Source of the DNA: Anomaloglossus baeobatrachus
Taxonomy: Eukaryota; Chordata; Amphibia; Anura; Aromobatidae
Direction: 5' to 3'
DNA: 64,000 nt
NCBI RefSeq assembly: GCF_048569485.1
Contig: NC_134354.1
Span: forward strand, 81,034,164-81,098,163
Both the position numbers and the translations under genes were made by a program. Positions 57,398 to 64,000 of the stretch are shown here, one piece after another. Below the pieces are notes generated by a model. It was not told the origin of the DNA and did not search any database. It saw nothing but the letters and a program-made list of their open reading frames with translations. How positions within the stretch are numbered: position 1 is the stretch's first letter; every line of letters starts with the position of its first letter.

Positions 57398-57771
57398 GGC
57401 TATGTGCACATGGTGCGTTTTTGAGAAATCTGCACTAAAATCTGCATGCCTATCCTGAAGCCAGCAAAGTCTGAGATTTCGAAAGTGCTGTGCAAACGTT
57501 GCTTTTTTTTTTTTTTTTTCCTCCTTGCAGATTTGGTGTAGAAGAAAAAAAATCTGCAGAATGTCAAATGTTAGGAAAGATTTTCCTGCATTTTTTTTTT
57601 AAACCCTTCAAGGCATTGACTTAATTGTAAAAAAAAAAAAAAAAAAAGAAATTAAAAACAAAAATATGCATAAAAACTGCATGTGTTTTTTAGTGTGGTT
57701 TTTCTGGCAGAAAGTGCAGATTTGATGCAGAAAATTTCTGCACCACATCTACAGCGTGTATGCTCATACCC
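57398..57771. mobile_element. Harbinger-like MITE, 374 bp, abutting its neighbour
   Basis: Ends 'ggctatgtgcacatggtgcg' and the complement of 'gcgtgtatgctcataccc'. TTA at 57395-57397 is shared with the previous MITE, and TTA follows at 57772-57774. This points to insertion of one element into the other's target duplication. Confidence 0.7.
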
Positions 57772-57799
57772 TTATGGTTCCCATTCACACTAAAGTCCT

Positions 57800-57950
57800 G
57801 TAAACCTGCCCAAGGATCTAAGGCGCCCGCGGGCAGGGACCTCTATCCTCCTGTACCTGTCTGTGCCTTGTATTGCTTATGATTATTGTACTTGTCCCGA
57901 TTTATGTATACCCCTTTCACATGTAAAGTGCCACAGAATAAATGGCGCTA
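57800..57950 (+). mobile_element. retroposon 3' end, split from its tail by a Helitron
   Basis: Reads 'gcgcccgcgggcagg', 'gtaaagtgccacagaataaa' and 'tggcgcta'. Its tail 'taataataataa' continues at 60671 after the Helitron. The intact relative at 2140-2301 reads 'gggcgctataataataa', which confirms the break point. Confidence 0.75.

Positions 57951-57952
<2 letters not shown>

Positions 57953-58006
<54 letters not shown>
57953..58006. repeat. (TA)n at the Helitron 5' end
   Basis: About 26 TA units directly after the 5' TC. Confidence 0.85.
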
Positions 58007-58147
<141 letters not shown>

Positions 58148-58783
58148 TGCTCCAAAATTGTGTCCTTACGGTGACACAAAGCTGATTGGCCGCTGGGCTC
58201 GCCATGGCCCCCCCTCCCCGCACGGATTGGCCGCTCGCCCAGGCAACTCGTCCACGCCCCGCCCCCCTCACGCAATGCACGCTTGCTCTGGCCCCGCACG
58301 CATTCCCCGAACCGACCGACACGGAGCCACGACTCCCAGGTGAGTACTGTACCGCCGGGAGCCCACATCAGCGTACGCCGCCAACCCAGCCGACACATAC
58401 CCTCGCATTGCTGGGGTTGCCGCCGTATGCTGGTGTGGGCTCCCGTGCGACCGGGGGACGGGATACGCTGGTAACCATGGTAGCATAGTTACCAGCGCAT
58501 CAAGGTCCTGCAGCGGCGGAGCATACACACACGCACGCACACACACACACACATCAGATCACACTCACTCTCACACACACATCACACACACATCACATCG
58601 CATCCACACACTCACAACATCCTGGGATATCGCTTGCTTCTCGGCGGCGATACTGTGCGTGCAGTGAACTTCCAGGACCTGCCGGAGGATCACATGGCCA
58701 GAAGCATGTGGTATCTCCGGATGTTGAGTGTGAGCGCGTATGTGCAATATCGTAAATGTGTGTGTGCGTGAGTGTATGCGATC

Positions 58784-58785
58784 GG

Positions 58786-58818
<33 letters not shown>

Positions 58819-58837
58819 TGTGTGTGTGTATGCGATC

Positions 58838-58873
<36 letters not shown>
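58784..58873. repeat. (TG)n array interrupted by TATGCGATCGGG
   Basis: Two long TG runs are separated by 'tatgcgatcggg', which also precedes and follows them (58779, 58830, 58876), giving a higher-order unit of about 50 bp. Confidence 0.85.
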
Positions 58874-58878
<5 letters not shown>

Positions 58879-59036
58879 CGATCGGATCTGTGTCGGCAGA
58901 GGAGCACGGCGTGCTGGAGGAGGCTGGGAGGAGAGAGGCTGATCCTGGGGAAGGCTGGGAGGGGGAGGCTGAGAGAAGAGAGGCTGATGCTGGGGGAGGC
59001 TGAGGCTGGGGTAGGCTGGGAGGAGAGAGGCTGATG

Positions 59037-59797
59037 CTAGGGACAGAAAAGGCTGATGCTGGGAGGAGAGAGGCTGATGCTGGGGGCAGAGAGGCTGATG
59101 CTGGGGGCAGAGAGGCTGATGCTGGGGGCAGAGAGGCTGATGCTGGGGGCAGAGAGGCTGATGCTGGGGGCAGAGAGGCTGATGCTGGGGGCAGAGAGGC
59201 TGATGCTGGGGGCAGAGAGGCTGATGCTGGGGGCAGAGAGGCTGATGCTGGGGGCAGAGAGGCTGATGCTGGGGGCAGAGAGGCTGATGCTGGGGGCAGA
59301 GAGGCTGATGCTGGGAGGAGAGAGGCTGATGCTGGGAGGAGAGAGGCTGATGCTGGGAGGAGAGAGGCTGATGCTGGGAGGAGAGAGGCTGATGCTGGGA
59401 GGAGAGAGGCTGATGCTGGGAGGAGAGAGGCTGATGCTGGGAGGAGAGAGGCTGATGCTGGGAGGAGAGAGGCTGATGCTGGGAGGAGAGAGGCTGATGC
59501 TGGGAGGAGAGAGGCTGATGCTGGGAGGAGAGAGGCTGATGCTGGGAGGAGAGAGGCTGATGCTGGGAGGAGAGAGGCTGATGCTGGGAGGAGAGAGGCT
59601 GATGCTGGGAGGAGAGAGGCTGATGCTGGGAGGAGAGAGGCTGATGCTGGGAGGAGAGAGGCTGATGCTGGGAGGAGAGAGGCTGATGCTGCGGGCAGAG
59701 AGGCTGATGCTGCGGGCAGAGAGGCTGATGCTGCGGGCAGAGAGGCTGATGCTGCGGGCAGAGAGGCTGATGCTGCGGGCAGAGAGGCTGATGCTGG
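59037..59797. repeat. 21-bp minisatellite (GAGGCTGATGCTGGGAGGAGA)n
   Basis: About 36 units in three sequence blocks: about 12 ending 'gggggcaga', about 19 ending 'gggaggaga', and 5 ending 'gcgggcaga'. The period is divisible by three, so all frames stay open; none is a gene. It lies in the Helitron. Confidence 0.95.
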
Positions 59798-60145
59798 TGC
59801 AGCATGGGGGATGGAGCACGATGGGGGGTGCGCAGCATGGGGGATGGAGCACGTTTGGGAGTGCGCAGCATGGCGGATGGAGCACGTTTGGGATTGCGCA
59901 GCATGGCGGATGGAGCACGTTTGGGAGTGCGCAGCATGGCGGATGGAGCACGTTTGGGAGTGCGCAGCATGGCGGATGGAGCACGTTTGGGAGTGCGCAG
60001 CATGGCGGATGGAGCACGTTTGGGAGTGCGCAGCATGGCGGATGGAGCACGTTTGGGAGTGCGCAGCATGAAGGATGGTGCACGATGGGGAGTGCGCAGC
60101 ATGGCGGATGGTGCACGATGGGGAGTGCGCAGCATGGGGGATGGA
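59797..60145. repeat. 33-bp minisatellite in the Helitron
   Basis: About ten units of 'gcgcagcatggcggatggag' plus 'cacgtttgggagt'. The last three units carry 'cacgatggggagt'. A CA-rich tract follows (60170-60480). Confidence 0.92.
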
Positions 60146-60173
60146 GCACGATGGGAGGTGCACACCTCCCCCC

Positions 60174-60174
<1 letters not shown>

Positions 60175-60213
<39 letters not shown>
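60175..60213. repeat. (CA)n microsatellite
   Basis: About 19 CA units, followed by about 250 bp of CA-rich low-complexity sequence. Confidence 0.85.
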
Positions 60214-60216
<3 letters not shown>

Positions 60217-60532
60217 GGAACCACAAACACCGCCCTACACAGACACCCACACACACAGACAACGCTGCACACACACAACACCCAACACACAAACACCGCG
60301 GCATACATAAATATACGCACATACCGCACAACATACCTCCCCCCAAAACACACCACACACACACAAACCGCGCAACACACACACACACAACGCTACAGAC
60401 ACACAGCGCTCCACAAACAACGCAACACACGCAACACACATACAACACCGCTCTCACCCCCCGCCACACCCAGACAACACCCAGAACATGTACAGCCCCT
60501 ACACAAACACTTGGTAAGTACACACAACAACA

Positions 60533-60536
<4 letters not shown>

Positions 60537-60596
<60 letters not shown>
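60537..60596. repeat. (TA)n near the Helitron 3' end
   Basis: About 29 TA units, located 45 bp before the 3' hairpin. A matching TA run lies at the 5' end of the same element. Confidence 0.85.
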
Positions 60597-60597
<1 letters not shown>

Positions 60598-60670
60598 CAA
60601 AAATCATACATGAACTACACAATACATAAATTCTAGAATACCCGATGCGTAGAATCGGGCCACCTTCTAG

Positions 60671-60930
60671 TAATAATAATAAGGCCAAACTTAACCGTCC
60701 ATAAAACACATTCCTTGTATGGAGGAGGCTGTTGAGTTCGGGTCAGGCCATGAATCGCTATTCATTCTCTGACAATGGTATATGGATATTCGATTTCAGG
60801 CAAATTTATATGGGGGCCTTCCTGGCTATTCCCCAAATATTGCTGTTGGGGAAGAAAAGGAACCATCCTGCTGAAGCTCCGCAGCTGATCCATTATTCCC
60901 ATAGCAGATGAGTCTGGCAGTGGAAGTGGA
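60671..60930. other. retroposon tail and ARL13B intron 3
   Basis: 60671-60683 is the displaced 'taataataataa' tail. The rest has no recognised gene or repeat. Confidence 0.45.
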
Positions 60931-60934
60931 AGCC

Positions 60935-61135
60935 GGCGGTGCCTCACCCAGCGGAGGCCGGCGGACCCCACCCCCACCCCCCACCCAGCGGAGGCCGGCG
61001 GACCCGACCCCCCCCCCACCCCACCCCACTCCCCCTGCGGAGGCCGGCGGACACCCCTCTTCCCCCCCCCCCCCCACCCAGTGGAGGCCGGCGGACCCCC
61101 CCACCCAGCGGAGGCCGGCGGACCCCCCCAGCCAA
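60935..61135. repeat. GC-rich ~35-bp minisatellite
   Basis: About six units share 'ggaggccggcggac' and a C-rich spacer of varying length ending 'acccagc'. Proline-rich and Gly-rich reading frames across it are artefacts. Confidence 0.8.
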
Positions 61136-61183
61136 CAGACACTTCTCCCTGCACCTGACGGTTTCTCACACAATCATGTTATT

Positions 61184-61276
61184 GTTGCCTATAGCAACCA
61201 ATCACATCACAGCTTTTTAGTTTAGTGCGTATGAAAAAAATGAAAGCTGTACCATGATTGGTTGCCATGGGCAACT
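61184..61276. repeat. palindromic X-box/CCAAT repeat, copy 2
   Basis: Starts GTTGCCTATAGCAACCAATC and ends GATTGGTTGCCATGGGCAAC, with 'atgaaagctgt'/'acagctttttag' inverted arms. Both ends carry RFX-type half-sites adjoining CCAAT boxes. Confidence 0.75.
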
Positions 61277-61643
61277 AACACCATATATATTTCCTCTGAT
61301 ACCCTTCAGAGCATAACCTCATGCTTTGTAAGGAGGGATCCTGTCAGACTACAATCACCGTATCGGACCCGCTGGCAGCCATGTTGCTTCCTCTAGGCCC
61401 TGGCAGGCAGTGCTGAGGTGACCACTGTGTGGAGCGATGTGAGGTGTGGTCCCTGCTTCTGAGGCCGCACAGCAGACCCCCGTACACAGACATTGTGTCA
61501 TTATTACTAATGTACCCCTGCTATCTGTAGAATATCCCAGCAGCTTATTCTCTAGAATAACGTCTAACAAAAGGGGCTGGTGCTATAGAGACACACGACA
61601 TATCAGGAGCGCGATCCCACCTGCCCAACAGAAATAGTGTCTC
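61277..61643. other. ARL13B intron 3, no gene
   Basis: Lies between two palindromic repeats. No exon or RNA gene recognised. Confidence 0.4.
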
Positions 61644-61735
61644 TTGCCCCTAGTAACCAATCACAGGCCAGCTTGTATGTTTTAAACTGGTCTGGAAAAA
61701 TGAAAGCTGCGCTGTGATTGGTTGTTATAGGCAAT
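61644..61735. repeat. palindromic X-box/CCAAT repeat, copy 3
   Basis: Starts TTGCCCCTAGTAACCAATCA and ends TGATTGGTTGTTATAGGCAA, with 'atgaaagctgcg' in the right arm. It is the same family as copies 1 and 2. Confidence 0.7.
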
Positions 61736-62087
61736 GAAGCAAAGTTGGTATTTGTTGTATTTTTCTTTCACCGCACAATGTATTATTACTTATGGGGAGA
61801 GGAGAGTGGTCCGGTGTGTGGTGTGCTCGCCCAACTGGCACCAGCAGCAGCACATGATCATTTGTATGGACACAGGGACATACGGTGGGCTAAAATTGGT
61901 CATCTTAATATCATTATGGAGTTTGAGTGTTGCCAGCAGCACGGTGTTGTTGCTTTGTAGGCAAAGCCCTGTACACATCGGAGTATAACCTGCGCTATGT
62001 TATCTAGTACCGGCTGTGTTATACAGCAGGCATCTTCCTCTAACGGCAGAGAATAGAGCAAGCTCTGATCATTGCTGTCTAACCCTT
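61736..62087. other. ARL13B intron 3, no gene
   Basis: No supported feature; the two overlapping short frames lack domains. Confidence 0.4.
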
Positions 62088-62091
62088 TTAA

Positions 62092-63027
62092 AGGGAATCT
62101 GTCAGCAGGTTTTTGCAACCAAATCTAAGCGCAATTTAATATAGACAGCCCCTGATTCAACAATGTCACTAAGGCCTCTTTCACACATCAGTTTTTTGCC
62201 ATCAGTCGCAATCTGTTGTTTTGTGGGAAAAAAAAATGGATCCAGCACTGGATCCGTTTTTTTTTTTTTTTTTTTTCCTCATTGATTTGTATTAGCGACG
62301 GATTGCAACAGACGGCCTCACGTTTCATACATCGTGCAACGGATCTGTTGCAAAATGGTTGTCCTGTCAACGTCCGCATGAACGTTTTTAGTCTGCATTG
62401 AAAAAACGGAGAGCGACTGATCCGACTGATATAATGGATGCCTATGGGCGCAGGATCCGTTGCAATCTATCAATCCGTTTTTTTTCAACCAAGCATGATC
62501 AGATGAGGTGTAAATGAGGTTTCTGGTCAGAAAAAAGTGGTACGACGGATCCATGTTTTTACAGGATCCGTTGCATCAGTTTTACCACAATCTGCGACAG
62601 ATCGGTCGCATCTGTCACAAAACTAATATTGACTGGTGTCAAAAAACTGATGTGTGAAAGAGGCCATACTGGGCTGTTTAGTGTAGTTTAAAATAAATAA
62701 TTAAATAACATACCGTTTTTTATCAGCAGAAGATTATCACTACAGGACTAGTAAACCTGCTGCCAAGTAGTCCAGCATATTAATCACCTCTGTATTACTG
62801 TGTCCCCACCACTGATTAGCAGCTTTCTGTGTAAACTGTGCATAGGCAGAGAGTGACTAATGAGTGGTGTGTGTGGGGTTATATAAAGCTCAGTATTCAG
62901 GTAGATCAGCAGCAGAGAAAACTGGGATTGTATTAAAACTGCAGCGACCAACTCAGTAAGTGACACATTGCTAGAATCAGGGTTTCTGTCTCTTATAGGG
63001 TAGCAAAAACCTGGTGACAGATTCCCT
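62092..63027. mobile_element. T2/Kolobok-like element, split by a MITE
   Basis: Starts after TTAA (62088-62091) with AGGGAATCTGTCAGCAGG and ends with the complement of that at 63027, followed by TTAG. The ends match the palindrome at 40309-41252. A Harbinger-like MITE is inserted at 62173-62665. Without it, the element is about 440 bp. Confidence 0.75.
62173..62665. mobile_element. Harbinger-like MITE inside the T2-like element
   Basis: Ends 'ggcctctttcacacatcag' and the complement of 'ctgatgtgtgaaagaggcc'. Left flank TAA, right flank ATA, so the duplication is imperfect. Interior phrases such as 'ggatccgttgca' recur inverted. Confidence 0.7.
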
Positions 63028-63112
63028 TTAGGAGCAGAAATTGCTCATCTAATGGGCTTTTAGTTTTGTAAACAAAGTTCACGGAGTACAGACCTCCCCC
63101 CTATAGAGTAAA
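62666..63112. other. T2-like element right part and short spacer
   Basis: 62666-63027 is the right part of the T2-like element. The spacer to 63112 has no feature. Confidence 0.4.
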
Positions 63113-64000
63113 GGCCCCTTTACACACTGCAGCATAGTTAGCGATAACGCTGTAACGTCACCGGTTTTGTGATGTAATAGCGACCTCCCCAGCGACATTG
63201 CGGAGTGTGACACGCATCAGCGACCTGGCCCGCACTGTGAGGTCGCTGATCGCAACAAATTGATCAGGAACATTTTTTTGGTCTTGTTTCCTGCTGCGCA
63301 GCTTGCATCGGTGTGTTTGACACCGTTACAACGATACCGTTAGCGACTTAGCACCCAGCCCATAGGCGAGCTATAGCGTTCCCTTTCCCGCCTGCTTACC
63401 TCCGATTGGTGGTCGCTGTTGCGTTCTGACTGGGCCGCTTTCACTGAAAAGAAGACAACTTAGCGCCTCCGTCCTTTTGTTTAAAAGCTACCTTATTCCT
63501 GAGCATGCTGGTTTGCGGATCATTAGAAAGTTCTCCAGTCTGCAATACTATAAAGCCTATATATATTACGGTAAGCATCATTTGGGCGTATCAAATTCTG
63601 GTCTTTGCAGCGATCAAATTCTGATCTTTGCAGCGATCCCACTCTGATCTTTGCAGCGATCCCACTCTGATCTTTTTGCAGCGATCCCACTCATATTTTT
63701 TTGCGTTTCCATTTTTATTTTATGACCTGTGCAATCATAAGTCACCAATAAGAACGCACTAGCCATCACCAATCGGAGCTGAGGGGAGCGTGTAAAAAGA
63801 ACACCTAGGTGGCTTCAGCTCCTAACATAGGTGTGAGTCGTCAAATAGCTGCGGTGTGACACGTCCCCAGCGAGCAGCGAGGTCGTTCTGCGGGTCCGTA
63901 GCGCTGCTGCGTCGTTGGCCAGATCTGCCGGTTTGTCAGTTCACCAGCGACTGTTTAGAGACTTTAGGGAGGTCGCTATTACGTCACTAAACCAGGGACG
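63113..64000. mobile_element. MITE, left part only, runs off the window
   Basis: The left end is 'aggcccctttacacactgca' after TAA/AAA. The interior has repeated 'agcgac' and 'gtcgctg' phrases, as in large frog MITEs. The right end is not in the window, so the superfamily is not assigned. Confidence 0.5.
63595..63692. repeat. ~23-bp tandem repeat
   Basis: Four to five units of 'gatctttgcagcgatcccac' plus 'tct', with length changes in the T run. Confidence 0.8.

Noticed and set aside
58571-60709. Reading frames up to 712 codons in the 21-bp and 33-bp arrays
   Set aside because: Both periods are divisible by three, so frames on both strands stay open. No splice or codon pattern supports a gene, and the arrays lie inside a Helitron.
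61560-61610. Candidate ARL13B exon 4 ('ctaacaaaaggggctggtgc')
   Set aside because: It has a weak resemblance to the LANKQDKEGAL-type start only. There is no acceptor at the right place and no continuing frame.

Overview
This window is vertebrate nuclear DNA, most likely from a frog. The host genes have tetrapod-type introns and conserved vertebrate synteny. The repeat load is also amphibian in style: several DIRS-type tyrosine-recombinase retrotransposons, T2/Kolobok-like palindromes starting TTAAAGG, many Harbinger-like MITEs with TTA/TAA target duplications, a CR1-like LINE fragment, Tc1/mariner remains and a Helitron. The species cannot be named from the sequence alone.

Two host genes are supported. 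ARL13B, the ciliary small GTPase, runs on the + strand. Its first three coding exons are at 9176-9237, 14078-14148 and 24459-24708. They join in frame with correct GT/AG borders and encode the N-terminal 127 residues: the palmitoylation cysteines, the P-loop, switch I, the DLGGG box and the [12 protein letters not shown] stretch. No later exon was found before 64000, so intron 3 exceeds 39 kb. STX19 (syntaxin-19) is a complete single-exon reading frame on the - strand at 42470-43336, inside that intron. The same antisense nesting is known for human ARL13B/STX19.

Layout. 0-7.1 kb: minisatellites, a CR1 LINE fragment and MITEs. 7.1-9.2 kb: CCAAT-, ZNF143- and X-box-like promoter sequence, a 30/52-bp CpG-rich minisatellite, then coding exon 1 with three short upstream reading frames. 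9.2-14.1 kb (intron 1): MITEs and a large palindrome. 14.1-24.5 kb (intron 2): a three-layer nest, a DIRS fossil inside a hAT-like element inside a Harbinger-like element. 24.7 kb to the end (intron 3): three further DIRS copies at 28.4-34.6, 45.2-51.3 and 51.3-55.7 kb, STX19, a mariner-like element, MITE clusters and a Helitron at 57951-60670. The Helitron splits the ATAA tail of an older retroposon and leaves a readable empty site.

Most of the window is intron built from layered transposons. No new protein-coding system is evident. The strongest leads are the Helitron empty site, the minisatellite and upstream reading frames beside the ARL13B start, the palindromic X-box/CCAAT repeat family, and splice-like signals in the same-sense DIRS ends. 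Everything was read by eye; no database search was run.
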